A DNA stretch of 64,000 nt from assembly GCF_030064675.1 (NCBI RefSeq), contig NZ_CP116413.1, positions 5,612,001 through 5,676,000 of the forward strand. The letters run 5' to 3'. The notes beneath the pieces were generated by a model. The model saw only the letters and a program-made list of their open reading frames with translations, did no database searches and had not been told where the DNA came from. The stretch is from Crossiella sp. CA-258035 (lineage in GTDB: Bacteria; Actinomycetota; Actinomycetes; Mycobacteriales; Pseudonocardiaceae). Numbering within the stretch: the stretch's first letter is position 1; every line of letters begins with the position of its first letter. Positions 24,872 to 32,524 of the stretch are shown one piece after another. The translations under genes and the position numbers were made by a program.

Positions 24872-25687
24872 ATGGCGACCTTCGCAGTGCTGGGCGCGGT
24901 CGAGATGAGCTCGGGCGGCCACCGGGTGTGCCTGGGCCACGCCAAACAACGCGTCGTGCTGGCGGCCCTGCTGGTCGAGGCCAACCGCGCGGTCACCCGG
25001 TCCGAGCTGGCGGACCGGCTCTGGGGCCAGCGGCCGCCGCCCGGCGGTCCCGGCGCCCTGTACTCCTATCTGTCCAGGCTGCGCGCGGTCCTGGCCAGGG
25101 CGGGCGGGGCGTCGATCGAACGCGGCGCGGGCGGCTACCGGCTCCGCGTCCCCGAGCACTCGATCGACCTGCACCGCTTCCAGGACCTGCTACCGAAAGC
25201 CCGCGCGGAGCGGGACGAGGACCGGGCGGTCGCCCTGTTCGAGCAGGCCCTGTCCCTGTGGCGGGACGAGTTCTGCGCGGGGATCGACCTGCCCTGGTTC
25301 AACGCCCGGCGCGAGGTCCTGCACGCGCAACGCCTGCTCGCCCAACTGGACCACGCCGACCTCGCCCTGCGCCAGGGCAGGCACTGCGAACTGCTGCCCG
25401 CACTGGCGAGCCGGGCCGCGAGCCATCCCTTCGACGAACGCGCCGCCGCGCAGCTGATGGTCGCCCTGTGCCAGTCCGGCAGACAGGCCGAGGCGCTGCA
25501 CCGGTTCGCCGCGCTGCGGACCCGGCTGGTCGAGGAGCTGGGCGTGGAACCCGGTGCGCCGCTGCGACAACTGCACCGGCGGATCCTGTGCGGCCTCAGC
25601 CCGCAACCTGCCGCCTGGGGGTGGCGCGGGCGAACGGCCCACGCCACCCGAGGTCTACCGGCCGGTGTTCACTCGAAGTTCCAGTAG
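24872..25687 (+). CDS. Short SARP-family regulator
   Basis: 271 residues: an OmpR-like winged-helix domain (FAVLGAVEMSSGG, KQRVVLAALLVEANRAVTR) followed by a bacterial transcriptional activation domain to the end ([19 protein letters not shown]). It lacks the NB-ARC and TPR parts seen in the AfsR-like protein at 8992, with which it shares the first 250 residues in layout. SARPs usually activate nearby specialised-metabolite genes; no clear biosynthetic cluster follows, so the target is unknown. The C-terminal 19 bp overlap the convergent lectin gene. Confidence 0.87.
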   Translation: MATFAVLGAVEMSSGGHRVCLGHAKQRVVLAALLVEANRAVTRSELADRLWGQRPPPGGPGALYSYLSRLRAVLARAGGASIERGAGGYRLRVPEHSIDLHRFQDLLPKARAERDEDRAVALFEQALSLWRDEFCAGIDLPWFNARREVLHAQRLLAQLDHADLALRQGRHCELLPALASRAASHPFDERAAAQLMVALCQSGRQAEALHRFAALRTRLVEELGVEPGAPLRQLHRRILCGLSPQPAAWGWRGRTAHATRGLPAGVHSKFQ

Positions 25688-26199
25688 GCGTTCTGCTGCC
25701 CCTGGCAGTCCCACTGCTCGGCCACCGCGCCGTTGGCCTGGCTGCCCGCGGCGATCTGCAGGCACTTCCCGGTGAACTCGTTGCGCAGGTAGGCGTAGCG
25801 GCGGTCGTCCTCCTTCAGGCGCACCTCCCAGTACGCCTCACGCTGACCCGCGCAGGTGTAGAGCTCGGCCCGCGCCCCGTTCGCCGAGCTCGGCCCGGCG
25901 ATCTTGAGGCACTGCGCGGGGTGTTCCTTGTGCTGGATCCAGTAGACCGGGATCTTCCCGTTCTCGTTGTAGTGGTGCAGGTTGAAGATCCAGTACGCGC
26001 CGGGCTGGGCGGCACAGTTCCACTGCTGGACCCTGGCCCCGTTGTGCCCGGTGTTGCTGGCGGTCTCCAGGCACTTCTGGCTGTGCAGGAACTTCAGGTG
26101 GGTGGTGATGGGCGCCGCCGCGGCGGCGGGCAACGCGGCGGCGAGGAGGACGGAGGCGACTATGGCGATGAAGCAGGCGATCCTGCTGGGTAGACGCAT
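25669..26199 (-). CDS. Secreted ricin-type beta-trefoil lectin
   Basis: 176 residues. A signal peptide of about 29 residues (IACFIAIVASVLLAAALPAAAAA) precedes three beta-trefoil repeats, each with a Cys pair and a Q-x-x-x-YW end: KCLETASNTG...QPGAYWIF, QCLKIAGPSS...QREAYWEV, KCLQIAAGSQ...QQNAYWNF. No catalytic domain is attached, so this is a stand-alone secreted carbohydrate-binding protein. It lies 59 bp downstream of the exchanger gene on the same strand. Confidence 0.9.
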   Translation of the reverse strand: MRLPSRIACFIAIVASVLLAAALPAAAAAPITTHLKFLHSQKCLETASNTGHNGARVQQWNCAAQPGAYWIFNLHHYNENGKIPVYWIQHKEHPAQCLKIAGPSSANGARAELYTCAGQREAYWEVRLKEDDRRYAYLRNEFTGKCLQIAAGSQANGAVAEQWDCQGQQNAYWNFE

Positions 26200-26258
26200 G
26201 CCAGCACCGTGCCGCCCCCGTCATGAACGGTTCTTGAAGGAAGTTGGAATCGCCAGGC

Positions 26259-27488
26259 TCACCGCCGGGCCAGCTCCGCTTCGGCCACCTCGGCCCCCTG
26301 CCGCCGGAACGGCGCGGCCAGCGTCGGCAGGATGTGCGCCCGGTTGCGGATCAGCGCGCCGATCGCGAGCACCAGGTAGATCACGCACAGCACGTACCTG
26401 GCGGCCTGGCCGGGCAGCGCGAACTGCACCGCGAACAGCCCGAGCAGGGTCCAGGCGGCCCAGCGCGGGAAGCGCAGTGCCAGCAGCGCGGCCACGCCCA
26501 GCACGGTCTGGGTGGCGGTGAGCAGGAACTCCTCGACCTGCCTGGCGTCCAGCTGCAAGCCGCCGGCGCCGCCACCGCCGAACAGGTAGGCCACCGGCAG
26601 GCTACCCACCAGCAGCGTCCACTGGTTGACCTTGCTGGAGATCAGGGTGCCGATCGCGGCCGCGCCCTGGCCGCGCACCGCGAACAGGATGGCCACGATG
26701 AACTCCGGCGACTCCGAGGCCAGCGGGGCCAGCCACTGCACCAGCAGGAACTCGTCCACACCCAACTGCCTGCCGGTGGCGATCAGGCCGTGCGCGAAGG
26801 GTTCGGCGCTGGCCAGGATGACCACCGCGGCGAAGGCGAACAGCCCGATCACCAGCGCCCGGCGGCCGAGGCGGGGCAGCGCGCCGATCACCGCGGCCGG
26901 GCCGACCAGGTGCGGCTCCTCCGCCTCGGACCGGGAGACCTTCCACAGGTAGAAGCCGAAGAAGCCGAGCAGGGCGAAGCCGAGCAGCAGCGGGATCTGG
27001 CCGCTGACCGGGATCAGGAAGGCCACCACCGAGGCGATGGCCAGGAAGCCCAGCTCGACCCGGTAGCCGGACTCCAGCACCAGCTCCCGCACGCTGCGCC
27101 CGCTGCGGCGCTTGGCCACCGCCAGCGCGATCAGCACCACCACCGACCAGCCGAGGCCCAGCAGCAGCCGGTTGGAGCCGGTCATGTTGGCCGCGGCGTA
27201 GGCGACGTAGGCCGGGTCTGACCCGGCGGTGTAGGCGAAGTAGAGGTCCACCACGTACTCCGGCAGCACCGCGATCACCGCCAGGATCGCGATGGCCAGC
27301 CCGCCGGAGATGTCGGCCTGCGCGGCCTCGGCGGCCCAGGCCAGCAGGAAGGAGGCGGCCACCACGGCCGCGCCGAAGAGCAGCAGCGCGGCGGGCGGCG
27401 GCAGGTGTGCCCCGGCCACGCGGGTGATCAGCGCGGGCAGCGTGAGCGAGACGCAGAGGGCGAGTGGCCGGACCAGCTTGCTGGGCAC
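26259..27488 (-). CDS. CaCA-family cation/proton exchanger, manganese-riboswitch controlled
   Basis: 409 residues with about eleven membrane helices and the two inverted alpha repeats of the calcium/cation antiporter family: AVLPEYVVDLYFAYTAGS...NMTGSNRLLLG and APLASESPEFIVAILF...GTLISSKVNQWTLLVGS, with the acidic ion-site residues Glu and Asn/Ser. Family members exchange Ca2+ or Mn2+ for H+ or Na+. The yybP-ykoY aptamer upstream argues for Mn2+ efflux. GTG 27488 is chosen, with GGAAGG 11 nt upstream; frames upstream of it lie inside the riboswitch. Confidence 0.88.
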   Translation of the reverse strand: MPSKLVRPLALCVSLTLPALITRVAGAHLPPPAALLLFGAAVVAASFLLAWAAEAAQADISGGLAIAILAVIAVLPEYVVDLYFAYTAGSDPAYVAYAAANMTGSNRLLLGLGWSVVVLIALAVAKRRSGRSVRELVLESGYRVELGFLAIASVVAFLIPVSGQIPLLLGFALLGFFGFYLWKVSRSEAEEPHLVGPAAVIGALPRLGRRALVIGLFAFAAVVILASAEPFAHGLIATGRQLGVDEFLLVQWLAPLASESPEFIVAILFAVRGQGAAAIGTLISSKVNQWTLLVGSLPVAYLFGGGGAGGLQLDARQVEEFLLTATQTVLGVAALLALRFPRWAAWTLLGLFAVQFALPGQAARYVLCVIYLVLAIGALIRNRAHILPTLAAPFRRQGAEVAEAELARR

Positions 27489-27564
27489 GGTGCGGGGTTC
27501 CTTCCCGGGCGGCGGACGGCCAGACCGGGGCTCCAGGGAGGCTCGGCCAGGCATGACTGCTTGG

Positions 27565-27662
27565 CCGAAGGTCTCGCCCACCGGCCGGAGCCGGTCCCGT
27601 CGCCGGAGGACACGGGGTCCTCAGCATGTCGACGTGCGGTGTTGCGGGCTACTCCCCTTCGG
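27565..27662 (-). promoter_or_regulatory. yybP-ykoY manganese riboswitch aptamer
   Basis: Reading the minus strand, P1 is CCGAAGG (27662-27656) pairing with CCTTCGG (27571-27565), a perfect 7 bp closing stem. Just inside are the two invariant loops of this aptamer: GGGGAGTAGCC in the 5' arm (27657-27647) and GCGAGACC in the 3' arm (27577-27570), plus CTCCGGC after the second hairpin stem GAGGAC/GTCCTC. These are the Mn2+-binding docking elements of RF00080-type riboswitches. Mn2+ binding normally turns on genes for Mn exporters, here the exchanger starting at 27488. Confidence 0.93.
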
Positions 27663-27683
27663 AGTGCCCCCAGTGTCACATCA

Positions 27684-27709
27684 TTTCGACACATGCGCAA
27701 GTATCGAAA
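27684..27709. promoter_or_regulatory. ArsR-type operator candidate
   Basis: Inverted repeat TTTCGACAC (27684-27692) / GTATCGAAA (27701-27709), 9 bp arms with one mismatch and an 8 nt spacer, between the riboswitch and the ArsR gene. It is AT-richer than its surroundings and is positioned to control the ArsR gene and the riboswitch transcript. Confidence 0.55.
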
Positions 27710-27761
27710 CGTGGCGGCGCGCTGGCCGGGCCGCGCGCGGTAGCGGAACAATGGCCGGGAC

Positions 27762-28130
27762 ATGCCGACATCGCCAGCACCCGCGGAGCCGCCGACCACC
27801 GGAGCGGCCACCGAACCGACCCCCGCCCAGCTGCGCTCGGGGGCGGAGACCTTCGCCCTGTTGGCCAGTCCGGTCCGCCTGCACCTGGTCTGGCTGATCA
27901 CCCACGGCTCCTACGACGTGGGCACCCTGGCCGCCAGGGTCGGCATCGGCATCGCCACCGCCTCCCAGCACCTGAGCAAGCTGCGGCTGGCCGGGGTGAT
28001 CTCCGGGCACCGGGACGGCCGCCGCCAGCTCTACACCGTGGACGACCCGCACGTGATCACGCTGATCCAGCAGATCTTCGACCACATCGCCCCCGATGGC
28101 ACCCTGGCTCCCGACCCGCCGATGACCTGA
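27762..28130 (+). CDS. ArsR/SmtB-family metal-sensing repressor
   Basis: 122 residues. After a disordered Pro/Ala leader comes the winged helix-turn-helix (GTLAARVGIGIATASQHLSKLRLAGVISGHRDGRRQLY). The last helix has D-P-H-x10-H (DDPHVITLIQQIFDH), which matches three of the four alpha-5 metal ligands of SmtB/CzrA/NmtR; there is no cysteine, so arsenic- or cadmium-type thiol sites are excluded. Zn, Co, Ni or Mn sensing is plausible. It is divergent from the exchanger with the riboswitch, so the unit looks like a metal-homeostasis locus. Confidence 0.88.
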   Translation: MPTSPAPAEPPTTGAATEPTPAQLRSGAETFALLASPVRLHLVWLITHGSYDVGTLAARVGIGIATASQHLSKLRLAGVISGHRDGRRQLYTVDDPHVITLIQQIFDHIAPDGTLAPDPPMT

Positions 28131-28309
28131 GCCCGCCCGGGATGGTTGTTCAGCGGTTGTTCAGAGTTTGTTGTCAGGCATGTCAGGCCCGGCATCGCAC
28201 AACCCCACTGGCGTAGACCGGTTACCGCGGTTCCCGGAAACCGCGGGGGTGGCCGGTTGGCGTCGCGGCCAGGCCGGTCACCCCGCCGCAACGTCGTTGG
28301 GGGTGACCC
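28131..28309. other. Gene-free interval after ArsR
   Basis: No convincing gene. It holds a tandem direct repeat GGTTGTTCAG at 28144-28153 and 28155-28164, and an inverted repeat CCGCGGTT (28225-28232) / AACCGCGG (28239-28246) that could terminate the ArsR transcript. The remainder shows nothing I can interpret. Confidence 0.4.
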
Positions 28310-28450
28310 GTGCCGAACATGAGCCCGCACTGGCCGATCGTGTGCTCGCGCCTGCCGCCGTCCCCGGACCGGCAGGCCGAACGGGCGCAGGCGGCCGAGG
28401 AGGAGCAGGCGCAGACCCTGGACCGGGGCGAGCCGCCGCCGTCGGGATAG
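28310..28450 (+). CDS. Small acidic hypothetical protein, 46 residues
   Basis: Short open frame starting GTG 28310 (or ATG 28319) with GGGGG upstream, ending 10 bp before the lipocalin-like gene. The product is rich in Ala, Glu and Gln in its second half (RQAERAQAAEEEQAQ), predicted helical. It is not recognised. Listed because the ribosome site and tight spacing to the next gene suggest translation. Confidence 0.33.
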   Translation: MPNMSPHWPIVCSRLPPSPDRQAERAQAAEEEQAQTLDRGEPPPSG

Positions 28451-28460
28451 ATTCGCGCCC

Positions 28461-28850
28461 ATGACTACCGAGGCGTCCCTGGTGGGGCGGTGGCGGCTGG
28501 ACTGGTACCGCGAGCTGGACGCGGCCACCGGCGAGAAGATCAGCGACCCGTTCGGCGCCAACCCCAACGGCCGCCTGCTCTACACCGCCCGCGGCCACAT
28601 GTCGGTGCACCTGGCCCGCACCGACGGCCAGACCCACGGCGTGGACTACTACTTCGGCTACACCGGCAGCTACGCGCTGGACGGGGACTTCGTGCTGCAC
28701 CAGCTGGAGATCAGCTCGCACCCGGAGCTCACCGGGGCGCAGCAGCGGCGCGCGGTGCGGTTCGAGGGCGACCGGCTCACCCTGAGCACGCCGGAGTACG
28801 AGGTCGAGGGGCGCAAGCGGGTGGCCGCGCTGAGCTGGGTGCGCGCCTGA
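28461..28850 (+). CDS. Lipocalin-like domain protein
   Basis: 129 residues of the Lipocalin_5-type family: LVGRWRLDWYRELDAATGE, GRLLYTARGHMSVHLAR, YFGYTGSYALDGD and LTLSTPEYEVEGRKRVAALSW, forming the up-and-down beta barrel pattern with an N-terminal GxW. There is no signal peptide, so it is cytoplasmic. Ligand unknown. It is convergent with the small secreted protein gene, with a bidirectional terminator between them. Confidence 0.82.
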   Translation: MTTEASLVGRWRLDWYRELDAATGEKISDPFGANPNGRLLYTARGHMSVHLARTDGQTHGVDYYFGYTGSYALDGDFVLHQLEISSHPELTGAQQRRAVRFEGDRLTLSTPEYEVEGRKRVAALSWVRA

Positions 28851-28875
28851 GGGTCGGCGAGGGTTCGAACGGGAA

Positions 28876-28906
28876 CCGGCCCGCGACCGGGTGGGTCGCG
28901 GGCCGG
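28876..28906. terminator. Bidirectional terminator
   Basis: Perfect 13 bp stem CCGGCCCGCGACC (28876-28888) and complement (28894-28906) around a 5 nt loop, between two convergent genes. Confidence 0.85.
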
Positions 28907-28921
28907 GTCAGCAGGCGAGAC

Positions 28922-29254
28922 TCAGTAGGCGACGACCCACGCCTTGGTCACGTGGCAGCCGTTGGGCTGGCCGTCGACCCGGGAGACCGGGCCCCAGGAG
29001 CCCTGGCGCTTCTCCACCAGGGGACCGTTGATGTTCCTGGTGTAGGGCCAGTGCGCCATGTTGCACTCGACCACGACGCGGTAGGTGCCGAAGCCCGAGT
29101 CGCAGGTGCCCTCGCCGAAGTTGGCGGCCTGGTCGGCGTTGGCGTGGCAGTCCCACACGTCGGCCCGCGCGGGGGTGGCGTCCAGCACGAGCGTGCCCGA
29201 CACGGCCGCGGTGACCACTGCCGCGCTCACGAGCATCTTCCTGACCAGCTGCAT
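28922..29254 (-). CDS. Small secreted cysteine-containing protein
   Basis: 110 residues with a signal peptide cut about residue 31 (VSGTLVLDATPARA). The mature part of about 79 residues has four cysteines (DVWDCHAN, EGTCDS, VVECN, NGCHV), likely two disulfides, and several aromatic residues. Family not recognised. The leader has GGAGAA upstream of ATG 29254. It could be an inhibitor or cell-surface protein, but no motif decides this. Confidence 0.75.
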   Translation of the reverse strand: MQLVRKMLVSAAVVTAAVSGTLVLDATPARADVWDCHANADQAANFGEGTCDSGFGTYRVVVECNMAHWPYTRNINGPLVEKRQGSWGPVSRVDGQPNGCHVTKAWVVAY

Positions 29255-29359
29255 TCTGTTCCGTTCTCCTCGACGATCTGGTGATCACGGAGGTTAGGGC
29301 ACACGGCCACTTGGAGCAGCGGTTTCAGCCAGGGCCGAAACCCCGTGCTGCTGGGCGGG

Positions 29360-30535
29360 TCAGGACCGCAGCTCCGCGATGGCGGTGACCGGCTTGCCGG
29401 CCAGGGTCTGCCCCACCACCCGGTCCACCAGCGGCAGCCGGGAGGCCCGCAGCGCCAGCCGGCGCAGCCGCAGCCGGGTCGGCGACTCGGGCAGGAACCA
29501 GCGCGCGCCGGCCCGCGCGACCTGCTGCTTCTCCTCGGCCACCGGCCGCCACCGCCGCTCGTAGGCCGCCAGCGCGTCCTCGACCGTCGGCGCCCGATCC
29601 AGTTGGTGGGCAAGCAGATACGCCCCGGCGATGCCCAGCGAGGCGCCCTGCCCGGCCAGCAGTGAGACCGCGTAACCGGCGTCGCCGACCAGCACGACCC
29701 GTCCGCGGTGCCAGCTGGGCAGCTCGACCTGCGCGACCTGGTCGTAGTAGATCTCCGCCGCCGGCGGGCACTTCTCCAGCGCGGTGGGCGCCAGCCAGCC
29801 CAGCCCGCCGTAGTTCTCCCGCAGCGCGGCCCGGACGTCCTTGGGCAGCACCGGGTCTGGGGCGCGGTGCACGGTGAAGGCGGCGATCCGGTTGTCCCGC
29901 AACGCGTACAGGCCCAGCTGCCGGCCCATGGTGTCGGTCAGGTTGAACCGGCCGCGCAGCGCCGCGTGCAGCTCCGGCGCCTCGAACTGGAAGGCCGCGG
30001 TGTGGAAACCCAGGTAGCGCAGGAACTTCCGCTCCTCACCGAAGACCAGCCCGCGCACCGCGGAGTGGATCCCGTCCGCGCCGACCAGCAGGTCAGCCGC
30101 CAGCTCGGTGCCGTCGGCCAGGGTCACCAGCACCCCGTCACCGCGATCGACAACCCCGGTCAGGGCCGCACCGAAACGCAGGTCCACTGTGGACGGCAGC
30201 TGTTCACGCAGCACCCGCTCCAGGTCGGGCCGCATGACGCAGAGCAGGCGTCCGCCCAGCGACCTGGCGAACTGGCGGTACTGGACCCCGGCGCGGCGGC
30301 GACCGCGCTCATCGAACAGGGCTGCCTCCTCGACGAGATAGGCCACCTGCTCGATCGCGGGCAACAGCCCCATCCGCTCCACCGCGTCGTAGCCCGCGCC
30401 AAAGAAGTCGATCATGTATCCCTGTGTGCGCGGACCGGAAGCCCGTTCCAGCAGCACCACTTCCGCGCCGAGCCGGGCCAGCTGGTTCGCCAGTGCCAGC
30501 CCGGCGATCCCGGCCCCGCAGACCACTACCCTCAT
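29360..30535 (-). CDS. FAD-dependent aromatic-type monooxygenase
   Basis: 391 residues of the p-hydroxybenzoate-hydroxylase fold. The FAD Rossmann motif CGAGIAGLALANQLARLGAEVVLLE is at the N-terminus, then the DG motif LLVGADGIHSAVR and the GD motif VVLVGDAGYAVSLLAGQGA. It resembles TetX-like and polyketide hydroxylases. ATG 30535 is the homology start. It lies 17 bp downstream of a TetR gene in the same operon, so it is likely induced by the small molecule it oxidises. It could serve detoxification of an aromatic antibiotic; substrate unknown. Confidence 0.9.
   Translation of the reverse strand: MRVVVCGAGIAGLALANQLARLGAEVVLLERASGPRTQGYMIDFFGAGYDAVERMGLLPAIEQVAYLVEEAALFDERGRRRAGVQYRQFARSLGGRLLCVMRPDLERVLREQLPSTVDLRFGAALTGVVDRGDGVLVTLADGTELAADLLVGADGIHSAVRGLVFGEERKFLRYLGFHTAAFQFEAPELHAALRGRFNLTDTMGRQLGLYALRDNRIAAFTVHRAPDPVLPKDVRAALRENYGGLGWLAPTALEKCPPAAEIYYDQVAQVELPSWHRGRVVLVGDAGYAVSLLAGQGASLGIAGAYLLAHQLDRAPTVEDALAAYERRWRPVAEEKQQVARAGARWFLPESPTRLRLRRLALRASRLPLVDRVVGQTLAGKPVTAIAELRS
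30182..30194. repeat. Copy of recurrent palindrome GTCCAC-N-GTGGAC
   Basis: GTCCACTGTGGAC inside the monooxygenase gene, 6-1-6 arms; part of the window-wide set. Confidence 0.6.
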
Positions 30536-30552
30536 CCCGTCCTCCGCCCTGA

Positions 30553-31107
30553 TCAGCCCGCGACCAGGCGGCGCAGGACAGCGGTCGTGTCCAGCCCGGC
30601 GCCCAGCCCTCGGTGCAACAGCAAGCCGTCGATGGTGGCCGCCAGCACGGCGGCGGTCTCCCATGGCTCGGCCACCCCGAGCCCGGCCAGCCACTCCCCC
30701 AGCCGCTGCCGGAACCCGTCCAGCACCGCGCCGATCTCCCGGCGCAGTTCCTCGTCCCTGGTCGCGGCCAGGAACGCCTCGACGAACAGCAGCGAGAGCG
30801 GATCGGTGCCGGTGTGCTCGCCGACCGAGGCCACCAGCGCGTCCACCGCCTCGGCCGGGGTGCGCGCGGTGGCCAGCACCTCATCCAGCCCGGCCAGCAG
30901 CTGTCCCATCGCGCCGACCGCGGCCTCCCGCAGCAGCGCCTGCACGGCCGGGAAGTGGTAGTGCACCACGCTCGGCGTGACCCCGGCCCGCTCGGCCAGC
31001 ACCCTGGTGCTCACCGCGGCCCAGCCGCGTTCCGGGATGAGCTCCACTGCCGCGCTGAGCAGCCGCTCCCGCGCCTCACGGCCCCTGGCCGCCGCGGCGT
31101 TCGCCAT
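30553..31107 (-). CDS. TetR-family regulator
   Basis: 184 residues: helix-turn-helix at STRVLAERAGVTPSVVHYHFPAVQAL, then a TetR ligand domain with several acidic helices. First gene of an operon with the monooxygenase. The 16 bp palindrome directly upstream, next to its ribosome site GAAAGG, is the likely autoregulatory operator. Confidence 0.9.
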   Translation of the reverse strand: MANAAAARGREARERLLSAAVELIPERGWAAVSTRVLAERAGVTPSVVHYHFPAVQALLREAAVGAMGQLLAGLDEVLATARTPAEAVDALVASVGEHTGTDPLSLLFVEAFLAATRDEELRREIGAVLDGFRQRLGEWLAGLGVAEPWETAAVLAATIDGLLLHRGLGAGLDTTAVLRRLVAG

Positions 31108-31121
31108 CGCTGACCACCTTT

Positions 31122-31137
31122 CAGGGCGATCGCCCTG
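31122..31137. promoter_or_regulatory. TetR operator palindrome
   Basis: Perfect 16 bp palindrome CAGGGCGATCGCCCTG, 15 bp upstream of the TetR start and touching its ribosome site (GAAAGG, minus strand 31122-31117). A half-site CCCTG follows at 31146-31150. Confidence 0.8.
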
Positions 31138-31160
31138 TACGACTGCCCTGACAGTAGCAG

Positions 31161-32036
31161 CTAGTCGCGGAAGTGGTCGATCACGTGGTCGCGGAAGCGC
31201 TGAGCGGCGACGGAGAGGTAGCTGTCCTGCCGCCAGGCCAGGCTCAGCACCCGGCGGCAGTCCGGCTCGTCCACGGCCAGCCAGGACACGGTGGCGTGCA
31301 GGTCGATCCGGCGGCCAAAGGAGGGCACCAGCCCGATGCCCAGCCCGGCGCCGATGAGGTGGAACAGCCCCTCGGGCTCATCGCTCTGGCACACGATGTC
31401 CAGCTCCAGCCCGGCCTTGGCGAACAGCCGCTCGGCCAGCGCCCGCTGCCAGTAACCGGGCCGGGTGGTGATGAACGGCTCGCCCGCCAGTTCGGCGATG
31501 CGCACCCGCTCGCGCCCGGCCAGCCGGTGCCCGACCGGCACGCACAGCAGCACCGGCTCGTCCAGCAGCACCTGACCGCGGATGTCGTTGCCGGGCAAGG
31601 GTTGCGAGCCGATGCACAGGTCGACCTCGCCCTCGCGCAGCTGGGCCGCCATGTCCCCGGCCGCGGACTGGAACAGCCGCACGTCCACCAGCGGGTGCTC
31701 GGCGACGAAGGTGTGGATCACCTCCGACAGCGGCAGCAGGGTCTCGGTGGCCACCGCGAGGATGCCGCGCTCCAGCCCCGCGGCGTCGGCGAGCTCCCGG
31801 CGGGCGTCGTCCAGCTCGGCCAGCGCCCGGTCGACCCGGCGCAGGAAGGCCGCGCCGAAGCGGTTGAGCCGGATCCGCCGCCCGTGCCGGTCGAACAGCG
31901 GCACGCCCAGGTCGTCCTCCAGCCGGGCCAGGGTCCGGCTGAGCGAGGGCTGCGCGATCCGGAGCTGGTCCGCGGCCCGGCCGACGTGCTCCAGCCGGGC
32001 GAGCACCTGGAAGTAGCGGAGCGCCAGAAGATCCAC
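31161..32036 (-). CDS. LysR-family regulator
   Basis: 291 residues with the canonical N-terminal helix-turn-helix (LALRYFQVLARLEHVGRAADQLRIAQPSLSRTLARLEDDLGVPLF) and a periplasmic-binding-like effector domain (ILAVATETLLPLSEVIHTF...LCIGSQPL). It is divergent from the small membrane protein/multicopper oxidase operon, with an inverted repeat between, and probably regulates it. Confidence 0.92.
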   Translation of the reverse strand: MDLLALRYFQVLARLEHVGRAADQLRIAQPSLSRTLARLEDDLGVPLFDRHGRRIRLNRFGAAFLRRVDRALAELDDARRELADAAGLERGILAVATETLLPLSEVIHTFVAEHPLVDVRLFQSAAGDMAAQLREGEVDLCIGSQPLPGNDIRGQVLLDEPVLLCVPVGHRLAGRERVRIAELAGEPFITTRPGYWQRALAERLFAKAGLELDIVCQSDEPEGLFHLIGAGLGIGLVPSFGRRIDLHATVSWLAVDEPDCRRVLSLAWRQDSYLSVAAQRFRDHVIDHFRD

Positions 32037-32052
32037 TGCTGATGCCTGTTCT

Positions 32053-32068
32053 GTTATGAGCAGATAAC
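32053..32068. promoter_or_regulatory. LysR-type binding box candidate
   Basis: Inverted repeat GTTAT-(6)-ATAAC within the 80 bp divergent region, with the spacing typical of LysR boxes (T-N11-A). It stands out as AT-rich against the GC-rich background. Confidence 0.6.
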
Positions 32069-32116
32069 GAATCTTGTCTTGGACAGCATAAGGCGGCGAA
32101 TCCTAACTTCGAGCAC

Positions 32117-32524
32117 GTGAACGCAACCGTGACTACGCCGAGCCGGCTGGCGATCGGGGCACTGCGGGTGAGCCGGACGCTGGTGAGCGCGCACACCGTG
32201 GCGATCATCGGCCAGGCGGTGTTCGCCGGCGGCTACCTGAGCGGGGACTACGACATGCTCTGGCTGCACCGCTGGGGCGCCGACACGGTGTCGTACCTGA
32301 GCTACGCGCAACTGCTGGCGACCCTGGTGCTGTGGCTGGCCCGCGGGCCGCGCTGGTTGTTCTGGGTCAGCCTGCTCATCGCCGCCGGTGAGACCGGGCA
32401 GTACTTCGCCGGGATGTACGGCGCGCTGGACCTGCACATCCCGCTGGGCGTCGCACTGGTCACCGCGATGGCGCTGACCACGATCGCGGTCTGGCGGCCG
32501 GTCCAGTGGCGGGCGGCCCGATGA
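32117..32524 (+). CDS. Small membrane protein upstream of multicopper oxidase
   Basis: 135 residues with four predicted membrane helices and a short cytoplasmic N-terminus. Not a recognised family. Trp, Tyr and His occur on one side of the helices (DYDMLWLHRWGAD). GTG 32117 is chosen. Its stop overlaps the oxidase ATG by 4 nt (ATGA), so both are cotranslated; a role in copper supply or electron transfer is guessed from context only. Confidence 0.72.
   Translation: MNATVTTPSRLAIGALRVSRTLVSAHTVAIIGQAVFAGGYLSGDYDMLWLHRWGADTVSYLSYAQLLATLVLWLARGPRWLFWVSLLIAAGETGQYFAGMYGALDLHIPLGVALVTAMALTTIAVWRPVQWRAAR

Noticed and set aside
25669-26199. Toxin role for the ricin-type lectin
   Set aside because: Only the beta-trefoil sugar-binding domain is present; no N-glycosidase or other catalytic domain.
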